Source: Valencia hispanica
Lineage: Eukaryota; Chordata; Actinopteri; Cyprinodontiformes; Valenciidae
Assembly: GCA_963556495.2 (NCBI GenBank)
Contig: OY747705.1
Span: forward strand, 37,119,798-37,183,797
Direction of reading: 5' to 3'
DNA: 64,000 nt
Shown here: piece after piece, positions 34,631 through 45,166 of the stretch
How positions within the stretch are numbered: the first letter of the stretch is position 1
Layout of the letters: the number at the start of each line of letters is the position of its first letter
The notes under the pieces: generated by a model
Seen by the model: only the letters and a program-made list of their open reading frames with translations
What the model was told of the DNA's origin: nothing
Databases searched by the model: none
Position numbers and translations under genes: made by a program

Positions 34631-35700
34631 TTTGTTGGAGCGATGGAATCAGTGATGTCTGAGATTTTCGCAAGTAATCTATCTACCTTATCTACCTGCT
34701 TGTTTACTGAGTTGGAGGTTGGGAGATGAGGAGGATGTGGTGGAAGGGTAAATACATCTAAAAGTTTCAACTGAGCTGTCCCCTAGAAAACACTTGGGGG
34801 TTGTCGATTTGGATGTTAAAATGATTAATTGGTCATAGTCGATACATATTACAGAAAGAAGGTAATTGAAATCATTGAAGAATTTAGAGTAAAATTTTGG
34901 TAGTTTTTATATACTCTTAGAAATAAAGCTGTTTTAGGCTCATTTATCTGGGTGGCTAGATATTCAAAATAATCAAATGTGCCCACATTTTAAAAGTTTA
35001 ATGAGTCGTGAAAAATTGTGGCTACACCTCCACCTCATCTGTGTTTTCTGCTCTTGCTTAAGAAATTGTAATTTGGAGGAGTAGATTCTATCAATATTGA
35101 TGTTTCATTATTTACATCTAGCCAGGTTTTTGATAAAAAAGGGTGTGTAAATTATGCTCAGTGATGAAGTCGTTGATAAGAAAAGACTTCCCGGATAGAG
35201 ATCTAATGTTTAATAAAGCTAAATTAAGTAATGTGATGATGGGCAGCTAATTTAATATGTTTAATATGAGAGTGTTTGGTTAACGGTTTATGTTTCCTGC
35301 TGCTGATAAGCACTGGAATGCTACACTCAAGGATTCTGGGCAAGTTCTGGGAGACGGTAGGGGCAGATTTACTGCCCAGTTCCCTCAAATATCAAATATC
35401 TGTAATAATCGGGGGGCTCCCAGGCTTATTGACACTAGTCCCAGGGGTTTGTTGTAGTCCATGTAGCTCAAATTTGATTTGCTCGTTCAGTCTGTCTGTA
35501 AAGTTACTAGATGGAGACTCATTTGATGTGAGTCGCAGGAAGTTGAGGACTTAATCTCTGATGGTTGTTCATCTGTTAGGGCCTGTGGTGTCATCATGAC
35601 TTGCTGTTTTTGTTCTCCAACAGCATCCATGGGTGCCTCATGGTCAGCTTTTGGGAGAAAGTGTTTTTCTTTCTTATTTTGATTAGAGAAAATGTTTGCC
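34631..35700 (-). pseudogene. L2 copy D endonuclease remnant
   Basis: On the - strand scattered words of the L2 endonuclease remain: [16 protein letters not shown] near 35200 and ITEHNLHTLF soon after, then nothing intact at GDFN or SDH. Stops are frequent. The proximal part (35280-35700) corresponds to the ORF1-endonuclease spacer. The domain is non-functional. Confidence 0.5.
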
Positions 35701-35729
35701 GCCAGTAGCTTTACTCCGGCCTTGTTAAG

Positions 35730-36718
35730 TTAACGTTGGTTTTCTTTGAACAGATGATTTGCACTTCCAAATACTTTAAAATTATTAATAAATGTGAGCG
35801 ATTTCTTAGCTGATTGTTTCTTCAACCATTTATGGAGCATGCGGCGTCTGCTAAATCTTTCATCATTCCCTTCAGGGACTGGTGCGTTCATGAAGATGTT
35901 TACGTTAAGTCCGTCAAGTCTCTGTAGGAGATCAGAGAAGTATCTCTTCAGAATCTCTGATTGTCTCATCGTGATATCTGCTGCTCCAGTATAAATAACA
36001 AGCTTTTCCAATGTAGAGTGTTGGTCCAAGATTGTATGGATTTTTTCTGATATTTCTCTCACTGTATTTTTTAGCAGCTATAAACTCTGGTGTTCTTGCT
36101 AGTAAAAGCCTCAATTCCATTTATATATCCGTCTTGTATGATAACAATCTTTGCTGGGGGGGCTCTCACTTCGTTATGGTTCCGCATAATGTGGCTGGGT
36201 TTCTCCTGGTGGCTTTGACTGATCCTGGGGGCTGCGTCATCTTTCGGGGAACTCAGGGCTGCGAATCTGATTTTCAGCGGGAATCCTGGTGGAGTAATAT
36301 CTCCTGTTTTGGGCTGAAACCTCTTTTGTTTCCTTTTAGCAGGGGCGGCAAGCATGGGTTTAGAGCTTTCCCTGTGCAGGAGTTTCTTTTGTTTATTCTT
36401 CCTCCGAGAACAGGCAGGGGTAGATGATTCCGTGCGCTTTAAAGCTGGCCAGTGTTCATTAGAGTGTGGTGTTCTTTCCGTTAAGCGCCTGTTGGCTGAG
36501 GGAGTAGCATTGTCCTGTGTTTTCTCTTTGACACGGTTAGACCAATGTAACACCGGGCTGCCAGGCTGTTCCTCCCTGCATGTAGTCATCGGTAAAGTTG
36601 TGTCTTTTCCATAACCAGCGTTGAAGTGAAAAATAATTTCCAGACTGCGTAACTTCATTTCATTGTCCTCAATTCTCTGGAGCAGTTTCTCAAAATCCTC
36701 AGCTGAGCAAAAAGCCAT
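35730..36718 (-). pseudogene. L2 copy D ORF1 with N-terminal coiled-coil and esterase-like C-terminus
   Basis: The ATG at 36718-36716 opens MAFCSAEDFEKLLQRIEDNEMKL, a short helical heptad pattern, followed by a low-complexity basic region (RRKNKQKKLLHR and KRKQKRFQP) likely to bind RNA, then VIIQDGYINGIEAF at the start of the SGNH-like domain. A frame break near 36065 separates it from the second piece (35730-36062) with KLVIYTGAADI, PVPEGNDERFSRR and NNFKVFGSANHLF. In family 1 the equivalent motif is GSSIVRN; here the nucleophile block reads QDGYIN and so lacks a canonical serine motif. Any frame upstream of 36718 is 5'UTR. Confidence 0.7.
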
Positions 36719-36913
36719 GTTGATAAGTCCATGGAAAAGTAATCCAAGTAATCCAAGAAGAGATCCGGTCCAATACAGTATCTCCAGTGGCTGGGTAGAT
36801 AAAGTAACTAAGAAAAAGTTAAGAAAAAAAAACAAGAAAAGCAAACAAAAAATAAAATAAACCGAGGGATCAGGAAAATCCAGGAGAGGCTGCTCCTCCT
36901 TCAGCAGTCAGAC

Positions 36914-37432
36914 AGACATTACTTCATGTTTCCTGGTCGCTGCATTTCCTGGTTCTTCTACATATCCCATGTAAGTTCCTTGTGCTGTATTTCATTAACT
37001 GGCCACTGTAATGACCAAAAAAGTGGTGCGTTGCCTGAGGGGAACGCCATGCCATAGAGGGTTAATACTGTATCAAAGGATCGTTTGCCGTAACTTAGCC
37101 TTGTTGTAGAATTGCAGCCCCTACTAGGTGGCCCTTCTGTTAGCATTAGCACAGATCGACCGAGTTTTGGTGGCCGGGGCCCAAGCCATGTGCCTCTATT
37201 GTCAAATGAGTCTCTAAAGTCCGCATCTGATGAAACATTGACAGACATGCATTTGCGCACCACAAATTGCCCAAATTCCAATATTATGTATGAAATGTAA
37301 TTAGTTTCAGGCCGAATTATATTGTGTGTTGAACAATAATCTGTTTACAAATTACAGGCCTAATCAAATATTTGATCATCCATCCACACATCCATCCATC
37401 CTCATTACGTCTCTAGCTTCACTACGACAGTA
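36914..37432. other. No recognisable feature
   Basis: Mixed-composition sequence without a supported gene. Short catccatcc words at 37378-37400 resemble the end of a LINE tail but are isolated. Confidence 0.4.
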
Positions 37433-37537
37433 ATGGCTCAGTTATTGGCTATTGTAATGGCGACTGTAATGGCGTTTCAATTTGATCCGGAATCTGATCC
37501 GGACGGCAAAGCACCAGAGGAGGAACCAGAAAGGTAG
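37433..37537 (+). pseudogene. Exon-like ORF with FQFDPESDPDG motif
   Basis: A 34-codon frame opens with ATG and ends TAG at 37535-37537: hydrophobic start MAQLLAIVMATVMAF, then FDPESDPDGKAPEEEPER. The acidic FxPESDPxG...EEP start is, from memory, similar to a multicopy fish protein family annotated as P2X7-like, whose first exon reads F.PESDPE. The reading is followed by agaaaggtagag, which could be a donor site (AAAG followed by GTAGAG). No further exon was found. The assignment is weak and based on recall. Confidence 0.25.
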
Positions 37538-37599
37538 AGGACGTCTTCCACAGGTGATCCAGACAGACGTGCTGTGCACGGAGGGAAGGGGCTGTGTCT

Positions 37600-37905
37600 G
37601 TGTGTGTGTGTTCTTGTATAGCTAGCTATCCTATTTAGGACCTTCTCTGGCACATTCACTAACCTTCTGAAGACCGATGGACCTTGTAGGGACCAAAGCC
37701 CGGTCCTAATATGGTGGACCCCCTTTTTTTGGGTTAGGGGTTAGGTTTAGAGGTATGGTGTGAATTATGTTTTGGTTAAGGTTAGGGTTAGGAATAAACT
37801 GGTAATGGTTAGGGTAAGGGTTTGGGTTAGGCATAAATGTAGCTATTAAAATGAATGGAAGTCAATATAAAGTCCTAATATGGGTAGCAACACGGACTTG
37901 TGTGT
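37600..37905 (+). repeat. Interspersed repeat with telomere-like gggttagg words
   Basis: The block starts after a GT run with taggaccttctctggcacat, contains degenerate gggttagg/gggttagggt words at 37730-37840, then ataaagtcctaatatgggta and ends at acacggacttgtgtgtgtgt. This layout, with a GT run on each side, is a common fish interspersed repeat. The TTAGGG-like words are irregular and only about 100 bp, so it is not an internal telomere. Confidence 0.6.
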
Positions 37906-38185
37906 GTGTGCGTACGTGCATGCGTGTGTGTGCGTGCGAGCGAGCGAGAGAGACGTGAGTGACAGAGACGAAGAGAGAGCAGGGAAAGGCTGAACGAATA
38001 CACTGCTTGTTTTAAATAGCGTAAAAAAGAAAAACGAAATGCAATATGTGACGGTCGGTGTTGATTTTTTATTTTTTTTTGGGTCGCTGTTGAATCTGTG
38101 ACGGTCGGAGTTAAATCTGTGGCGCACTGCCACAGATTCCTCTATATCTGTGTGGGAAACACTGGTATATAACAGCTGAAGGACA

Positions 38186-38407
38186 TTATTGCGGAAATAT
38201 ACTTACTTGTATAGGGATATTTGTTGGTTCACGGAGAGTTGGTATTGATCCTGGTAAAAGTTTAAGACGATCTGCGAATCCACTGCTGTATTGTCCCAAG
38301 TTAATAAAACATTCGTCAGAGAAACGTTTGCCACAAACGTCCAAGCGCTTCAGGAGTCTGTCGGGTACATTCCCTGCATAAATAAAGTCCATCCACAAGC
38401 TTTTCAT
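38186..38407 (-). pseudogene. THAP-like zinc-finger exon remnant
   Basis: The - strand frame reads KSLWMDFIYAGNVPDRLL, then VCGKRFSDECFINLGQYSSG and LPGSIPTLREP. THAP domains have a conserved W, a CxxHF block and an AVPT-like end; here CGKRF replaces CxxHF (histidine to arginine) and SIPTL is the end block. The N-terminal CxxxC is not seen, perhaps on a missing exon. The frame ends in a good donor (tacaa followed by gtaagt, about 38197-38203). THAP domains occur in P-element-like transposases and host regulators. Assignment is tentative. Confidence 0.35.
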
Positions 38408-38409
38408 TG

Positions 38410-38965
38410 GGGAGGAAGTGGGGAGGACAGTGTCAATGCGGTCTGGACTCCATGTTGTCGGTTTGTTGTTTGCTTTTTACCGTAGCTCTCGTTGTTTAGG
38501 TTGTAATACGCGCAGCTGGGGGAGGGAATTGGAGAGTGTAGTTCAGAGAAGGGGGTAATTGGCTGGAACTCAGTGACCACATATGCCGAAACGTGTGGTC
38601 CTATGCCGAACTTCAAAACAGCCCGTTTCTGAGTGCTAATTTCACTATGTAGGCAGACATACCTGGGGACAAAGTAAATACTAATAAGTAATTTTAACCC
38701 CTTAGGGGACACAGGCAGGCTGGGGAAACAAAGAAATATGACCAAAAAACTCGAAAAATGCAAATTTCATGCCTGGGGCACTTTAAATCCTGGTCCATAC
38801 CTCGCTTCATTTGGGTCTTTAATCCACAAAACATGACACACTGTTTCACAATGAGTACACAGGCTTTTGGGGAAAAAGTTGCATATAGCCCCTTTAACAG
38901 CTGAAAAAAGTGCGGAGGACAGGTCACCTATCCCACGCTTACCCCTCATCTGTTACGCTCATTTA
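38410..38965. other. Unassigned, possibly part of the same element as 38186-38407
   Basis: No gene seen. On the - strand the end near 38900 reads ttaaaggggctatatgcaac, a word I associate with fish DNA-transposon ends, and several frames run without domain. 37906-38185 to the left (GT run, gacggtcgg duplicates at 38049 and 38100) also lacks a gene. Confidence 0.25.
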
Positions 38966-38967
38966 TA

Positions 38968-39972
38968 AATGCTGCCTAGCCAAAAATTAAGTTGCCACTT
39001 GGATTTATCTAAGCAAATGGGTAAGAACCTCCTACTGGATAATCACTGCATGAATGATTATCTTAGTTACTTTTTCCCGGCTGTGGTCATGGGAAAGATG
39101 TTAGTCTTTTAAAGAAGGGTCAAATCATTGGCATGCATCAAACAGCAGAAGCATCTAAGAAAATGGAGGAATAATAAAAATTGAGTAAAGATCTGTCCAA
39201 TACATCATTGAAACTGAAAGGAAAGTAGGGAACCATCATCTTCAAGGATGAAAATAAATCCTAAATGATAATTAAATTATCATCAGGAATAAACGTTTGA
39301 TGTAATCAAATTTAAGAAAAATAACAATATAACTCAGGGCTATGTTTATAGTGAATGTAAGAGCATTTCCACACATGCAATACCAAAGGAATGCAAGGGC
39401 TTAGGACTGAATAGCTTTGCAATTCTTAAGAAAACCATTACTCAGTGAGGCTAACGAGAGAAAAAGGCATGTTAGCATGAAGATTGGACTCTGGAGCAAT
39501 AGAAGAAGGTCATATTGACTGACTGGTACTCATTTAGTCTGTTCCAGAGTGATAGGGGCAAGGTGAGGAGAGAGGCAGATGAATGATTCCCCCATCATGC
39601 ATAGCGCCTACTGTACAAGTCTGTGGGGGAAATGCTATGATCTGAGGTTGCTGCAGTTGGTCAAGTCTAGGTTAAGCAACGATATAAAAACATTTCCACA
39701 CATGAATTGGCCACCACAGAGTCCAGACCTTAATCCAATTGAGAATCTTGGAGTTGTGCTGGAAAAGACTTTGCACAGTGGTTTGACTCCCACATCATAA
39801 ATACAAGATCTTGGTGAAAATGAATGCAAATCTGGATGGAAATAAATAGCACTGCAGAAGTTTACTGAAACAATGCAACAATGAAAGCTAAAAGTGGTCG
39901 AGCAAAATGGTAGAGTGTGTGACCTTTTTTCTTGTGTTGGGAACTTTTTCTTTGCTAGACAGTGTATATGTG
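38968..39972 (+). mobile_element. Degenerate Tc1-like transposon
   Basis: A + strand Tc1 relic of about 1 kb. The left end reads atgctgcctagccaaaaatt and the right end, reverse-complemented, reads acactgtctagcaaagaaaa. Inside, traces of transposase remain: GKMLVF-like near 39095, and WPPQSPDLNPIENLGVVLEK at 39700-39765 (third DDE residue). Stops and deletions are frequent and the first catalytic aspartate is not found. It is older than the Tc1 at 29645 and from another subfamily. Confidence 0.65.
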
Positions 39973-41094
39973 TGCATAGTGCCACTTTATGAGAGAAGAG
40001 CTATTTATCTTGAGCTGTTCAGCTTGTCAAAACCATTAGAGAGATATAGCACCTCAAAACCTATTGACCAAGGTCCTTTTGTGTGGTCTAAGCTCTTTGT
40101 GGTTTTCCACAATCTTGCTAGAGGTGACCAAGCATGAAATACCACTGAAATCTTGGTCAGAGAAATTAAGTTTGCAACACGTCAATCGATGCTTCCTAAT
40201 GAAGTTGAATGGTCAGTCATCTAGAGTCCTCCTTCAAGAGCCCACTTAGTTTTCTGGTCATTTAATTCTCACATTACCTACACAATTGCCTTACTAAATT
40301 CTAAGGTGAGAAATTTATTCTATACATTACAAGTGCAATTTTCACTTTGGTTTAAGCAATTTCATTTTATTTTTTTTATTTTTTTACAAAAAACATATAA
40401 ATCGTGGCAGTTTTACAAAGCAGTGCTACCAAACCAAAATTATACTGATAATAAATCAAGACCTAAAACCTTATTTGGTTTGTTTATCCTAATAGGTCTG
40501 TTTTTATTGTGCCAAACAAAAACCATTTGCAAAGCTATCTTCACAAGCAGGCAAGAGGAGAAAATAATGACTTATAGAAAAAAGAGATGTTTCTCATTTA
40601 ATCTATTAGATAAAACATATCCAAATAATTCAGCTTCTAACTGACATATTAGATGGCTGAAGTGCAACATGAGTTCCATAGATTCAGTTTATATGATGGA
40701 TGAAAACAATTCTGTCCATGGGTGCAAAAACACAAGAAATATTTTTTTTAGATGAAACGGTGAAGTAAATGACAATTTAAACAAAAATTAGTTCGGAGTT
40801 ATTTAAGTATTAGGTATTTTATAAGTTACAGCTATACATTTCATAGTCAGGCAATTTCATTGAATCAAACATATTACATTTTTATGTTCTTTAACATATT
40901 TTAAATAAATGCCAAAATGCTTAGACTGCTTAAGCAACAACAAAGTGGAAATCAGCTAACAAGATAGGTCAATGTAACATTGGGTTTTGCTTTTCAATAC
41001 CTTAATATTCAAATTATAATAAACTGAGGCAAGTCTTGGTTGCAAATCTATAAAGCATTTTGTGAGTATCAAATATATTTCCAAAAAAGTTTTT
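39973..41094. other. No recognisable feature
   Basis: A/T-rich sequence with no domain-bearing frame. The 112-codon frame at 40306-40644 (+) has hydrophobic stretches and no family I know. No repeat end seen. Confidence 0.4.
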
Positions 41095-41224
41095 CCTTCC
41101 TCTACTGCGATGGACTGGCGTCCAGGGTGTACACTGCCTCTCACCCTATTACTGCTGGAGATAAGCATCAGCTCCCCGCAACCCTGCAGAGGATGGACTA
41201 TTATAGATGATGGATGGATAGATG
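41095..41224 (+). mobile_element. LINE/SINE 3' tail (RTE-type) fragment
   Basis: The stretch tgcgatggactggcgtccag, gggtgtacactgcctctcac, and ggatggactattatagatga with a ggatggatag end is a very common fish repeat tail with GGAT units. I assign it to the 3' region of an RTE-like LINE or a SINE using it. No coding part is attached. Confidence 0.5.
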
Positions 41225-41324
41225 TCCATCCTCCTATTTTTTCAAACCAAAGTCAAAGAAAGATCTGCTCCACAAAACAATGTATCTCTGTGCTGTTTTA
41301 GTTTGGCCATATTTAGGCTCCGTT

Positions 41325-41480
41325 TACACGAAGGAAAAACGCAGATATTTCCCTGCGGTTTGGCCTCTCATTTACACGAAAACCCCGCTTTTATCACAGA
41401 AAACGATTTTTTCTAAAAACTCTGGCCAAAGCGGAGATTTGCGTTTTCTCCGTTTTAAGCGTTTGGACAGAAATAACCTC
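41325..41480. mobile_element. MITE-like repeat with ccgtttacacgaa words
   Basis: The words ccgtttacacgaagg (41331) and catttacacgaaaa (41369), with cgcagatatttccctgcgg and gcggagatttgcgttttctc, form inverted, repetitive DNA typical of fish MITEs (terminal words like gcgttttc). Exact ends are unclear. Confidence 0.4.
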
Positions 41481-41759
41481 ATCGATTGGCATCATCGATT
41501 TTCCAAGCGCTTTTTGCTTGCTTGTTTTTACAAGCTCAATTACTGCTCTATGTAGAAGTTAGAACATAGAAAGTCTTGAGTACTCTTGAGTGGATATGAT
41601 TTGGGGGAACTACTGCCCCATACAGGTTTGGCATGTCTATGAATGTGCTTAACAACACACTAATGCGGATAGGTGTGGATGGGCAGCCTGCTCATATTAT
41701 TGTGAATTAAAGCCTGAGCAAACTGCTTCAGAATCTAGGGGACCTGAGCTGTTTGCATC

Positions 41760-41807
41760 ATGCCCATTGTATGAAAAAAACTGTCTGTTTTTACATACAA
41801 TGGGCAT
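41760..41807. repeat. 48-bp hairpin
   Basis: Arms atgcccattgtatg (41760-41773) and catacaatgggcat (41794-41807) are perfect reverse complements (14 bp); A-rich and T-rich sides extend the stem by about 6 more pairs with one mismatch, leaving a loop of about 4-6 bases near ctgtc. Confidence 0.8.
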
Positions 41808-41994
41808 TTCTTCTATCCGCCATTTCCAAGGGATTTTTTTTACCTGGCTCATCTGTACTCGGCCCTATGTCCTTCTTATTGTTGCTTTTAAGTGTATGGG
41901 CATGTGAGTTGGTTTGTGGGGAGGGGGTATACCTGTGATCATATTTTTAATTATGTGGGGCAGGGATGGGAATGAGGTTTTATGTGGGGTAGTT

Positions 41995-42032
41995 TTGTAA
42001 AGCACTTTGAGATGCAATTTTGTACGAAAAGT

Positions 42033-42064
<32 letters not shown>
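41995..42064 (+). mobile_element. LINE/SINE tail with (GATT)n end
   Basis: The block aaagcactttgagatgcaat, gtgctttataaataaag and gattgattgattgattga is the end of a retrotransposed element; tandem GATT tails mark CR1/L2-type ends. No coding part is attached. Confidence 0.55.
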
Positions 42065-42065
<1 letters not shown>

Positions 42066-42299
42066 AGAGCTGGTGGTAATTTGTAATCTGGAGAGCAAAA
42101 AGGGGCAAAGAATCAACCTGTTGCCCTGCTGTCTTTCAAAAGAGAAAAGATCAGGTATGGTAGATATAGGAACAGACTGAGCAGTGTTTTTGCAGTGAAG
42201 GGGTGGGGGACGGGGTGTGTATATGTCTTGTGTGAGCTGAGAGTTTAACTGGTTTTGTATGATCAATTTTGCTTTAAATGTGTTTTCTTTGTTTATTTT

Positions 42300-42376
42300 T
42301 CAGTTTTTAATCATGCAAAGCACTTTGTGCTGATTTTATCATGAAAAGTGCTCTACAAAGAAATTTGATTGATGAC
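42300..42376 (+). mobile_element. Second LINE/SINE tail
   Basis: A related end: gcaaagcactttgtgctgat, then agtgctctacaaagaaattt and gattgatga. It shares the gcactttg and tgctctataaa-like layout with 41995-42064, so it is a diverged relative inserted about 300 bp away. Confidence 0.4.
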
Positions 42377-43188
42377 AGAAGCTAAAACGGATCCTTTTAT
42401 CCAAGGAGGTGTGCTTGATACCTTTGATTAAAATTATTTAATCCAATTTACTCTAAAAACTGCGTTTAAAATCCTTTTGAGGCTTTAACAAATATAATAC
42501 AAACTTTTTGATTGCTGAGTAATCCAACAAACATTGCATTCCATACAGAGGGCAATAAACAAAACTCAAATTCTGTAAAGGAGGCCTAGCTTTATTGCAA
42601 AATGAATGTTAATAATCTGTATTGCACTCGACTTTTTCACTGTTGGAAAGAGGGAACTAAACAACACTGTCAGAGGTTGGGTGGGTGAGGTGAAACACAT
42701 GCAGTCAGGACACGTTATAAAAACCAAAGACCCTTTTTATACTTAAATTTGGAAAATTGCACAATGTAATCAACATCAAGAAAGAAAAGTATGAAAATAA
42801 AAATAAAATGTTCATTTTATTGGGACCTTACAAGTAAGTACAGTGGCAAAGGTATTCAAAAGTACAGATACCTGTAAAAAGACTCTGGAACACGAAAGAG
42901 TACTGTTTTCTGTAAGTAAACTATTTAACTTATTTATATCACAGTAAAAAAGTACAGATTCTGATATGTACTAAAATACAGAAGTAAAAAATTTATATAT
43001 TGCCAATTTTATCAAACAAAAAACTATTTTGAAAGCTTTACTAATCAAAAATGTTCGATTAAGAGAAGTCCAGTTCAGTTCGACTCCAGCTGCATTTCAA
43101 AAGTCCAACTTCAGTCGGACTAAGGCAATAATTCGGCTTTCTCTTACTGCATGTAAACACACTTTTTTGTCTTTTTGCAATCTCCACC
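42377..43188. other. No recognisable gene; possible MITE fragment
   Basis: The segment 43062-43150 (gattaagagaagtccagttc, actgcatgtaaacacac) resembles MITE sequence with cggacta words. The remainder is A/T-rich with nothing assigned. Confidence 0.35.
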
Positions 43189-43387
43189 AGTCAAATTAAA
43201 AACATCCAGATCAGTTATTGATTTAAACCACCAGTTGTTGAATTCTGGAAAAGAGCCTCAGACTTATGAGGACCTAGAGCTCTCTGTTAAACAAAACAAA
43301 TATCTATATCTATTGGACAATTTTACACCTCCTGTGTTTGTAGTTAAAAAGAGGAGCAAATGTTGTGCAACTGCTGGTCCATTATGA
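43189..43387 (+). other. Candidate terminal coding exon, protein unidentified
   Basis: A strong acceptor-like stretch, ttttttgtctttttgcaatc then tccaccag, precedes an open frame that begins after the AG near 43189 and ends in TGA at 43385-43387. Encoded features: LKTSRSVIDLNHQLLNSG, PQTYEDLELSVKQNKYLYLL, NFTPPVFVVKKRSKCCATAG. It reads like real protein with a basic CC-containing end, and it is the only non-transposon frame here with both a good acceptor and protein-like composition. I do not recognise the family. Translation of about 65 residues would end the gene. No upstream exon was identified. Confidence 0.3.
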
Positions 43388-44879
43388 GTATATTTATAAA
43401 TTAGTATTACACAGTGCAATTAATCTGTAAATCTGATGCATAAACAAAGCAGATGGCACATGCTAAACCGTTGAGTTTTTGGTCTGTGCATTGTTGAAAA
43501 TTCAATGTCTGCATAAGGATGATTTGTGTTGCATGAATAAATATGAAAAAAATCAATTATATATTTATTGGGGAAGAGCTTCAGTATTGTGTTTTCAGAG
43601 ATAAACATGTAATGGGAGGGTGGTAGTTGTATATAGAGGGGATGACACCTTATGTAAAGAGGTAGCATGTCTGTTGCTGGATTATTATGCAATTATTTTT
43701 TGATAACAAAGGATCATAGACAAAGTAAAACCATTACTTCACTAGATGTTTACAAGGACTAAATGAGCATTAAGGATCAAGAATAAATGTCCTGTTGGAA
43801 TATCAACACAAACCTGTTCATCTACTGTATAGACATGTGGCCGTCAGTTGTCAGTTTGGTTTAATCACAGGTCATAATGCCAGGTAACACAATTCGGAAA
43901 CAAATTGGTGAAAGTGCAAATAGAACTGCAGCCATTATCTAGCTCACCACAGGCAGAGAACTTAATCGTTTTTATCTCAAGGTCATTGATTGATGTATGG
44001 ATGCAGTAAAATATGTATCTGTGGTAGTGAAAGAAGTAGGCTGGTGGAGCTATTGGCATGTTACCATAATAATCTAACATTTTTGTGCAAATAGTCCAGA
44101 AGATAAAGAAAAATACAAATGAGCAGATTTGAAGACAAAAATAAGCAATAAAAAAAATAGAAATTCAGTATCCTCCAGAGTGAAATTATTGCAGAATCCC
44201 CCTAAAATAAGACATTTCCAATGTAATAAAGGATGAAACAAGAACACTAGTACACTAGTAACAATGACCAAGTTTGAAGACTGGTTGAGAAGTACCAAAG
44301 AAAAAAGGACTGTTTGAATATTGGAGATCAAATCTTTATGCCAAAACTAAATACTTCATAATCACAGGGCCCACTTACACCTATATTTCTAATAAGAACA
44401 TGGATCAAATTTAACTTTTCAAACTTATCAAGTTTCAGTAAGATAGTAAACACAACAGCAGACTTAAAGAAAAGTATTGTACTAAAGAAAAATAATTTTC
44501 CTGCAGGACCACATTCAAACCAAGTACTATTACTTAGTGGGACATTAACTGTGTTTAAAAATAGTATTATTTTGCATACTGGCTTATTCAGATACAAATA
44601 AATGCTAAAACCACAACTGTTCACAAAAATCAGAGAATGTACTGATGTTTCACAAAGATCACTCATACAAACCGCTTATATTACAACCATGATTTAGATT
44701 TACCTAAGTTCCATTTATTTTACTTTATTAATACACATACTTTAATTAAACTAATGACGTAAGTAAGAACACACAAAATGAGAGAGGTGGAGGAGGTGAA
44801 AGGTGAGAGAGGTCACTCACATTGAATCAGATTCTTCTAGATGTTTCTTTCTAAAAAGGGCCATTCTTCTTTCAACTTT
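43388..44879. other. Unassigned; could be 3'UTR of the preceding exon candidate
   Basis: A/T-rich sequence. - strand frames of 85-112 codons (44074-44331, 44328-44666) are rich in L, F and I as expected by chance from such composition. No repeat, RNA gene or domain seen. Confidence 0.4.
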
Positions 44880-45166
44880 CATTACATGTTCGCTCAGGAG
44901 GAAGGATTGCTGCAAAGTCAGTGACTCAATGATATCTGTGTTTTCTTAGATAGAAAACAAACAATTAAAATAATTATCTAAACTTGACTGCAGTGTTTTA
45001 TATCTAGGATTGGATTCGACTTTAAACTGACTTTAAATCTGTCTATATAATTGGTTTGAATTGACTGCATTGGTCTGTGTATAAATGGGATCTTTTATTG
45101 TACAGTGATTGAAGATATTTTTTTTCTAAATTGGCACTATATAGATTATCTGAATTGAATAAAAAA
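44880..45166 (+). mobile_element. L2 family-1 3'UTR fragment
   Basis: Words aggattgctgcaaagtcagt, gactcaatgatatctgtgtt and aaattggcactatatagatt then ctgaattgaat match the 3'UTR of copies A and C with about 20 percent change. Coding part absent. Confidence 0.65.

Larger units (their letters stand above)
32648..36913 (-). mobile_element. L2 LINE family 2, copy D, near full length
   Basis: A - strand LINE from a 5'UTR near 36913 (shared gctgaaggaggagcag with copy E at 46150) through ORF1, decayed endonuclease, RT and a 3'UTR ending ttgccttgcct at 32648. About 4.3 kb. The RT active-site half is open but the fingers are deleted, and the endonuclease is full of stops. It is the best template in the window for family 2. 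I did not find a clean target duplication. Confidence 0.8.

Noticed and set aside
36032..36614. + strand frames over L2 copy D ORF1
   Set aside because: Antisense shadows of the - strand ORF1.
37730..37845. Interstitial telomere
   Set aside because: The gggttagg words are too irregular and short; they belong to a common interspersed repeat.
43420..44666. Membrane-protein genes on the - strand (frames of 71-112 codons rich in L, F, I)
   Set aside because: Expected from A/T-rich DNA read on one strand; no start context, splice signals or motif.
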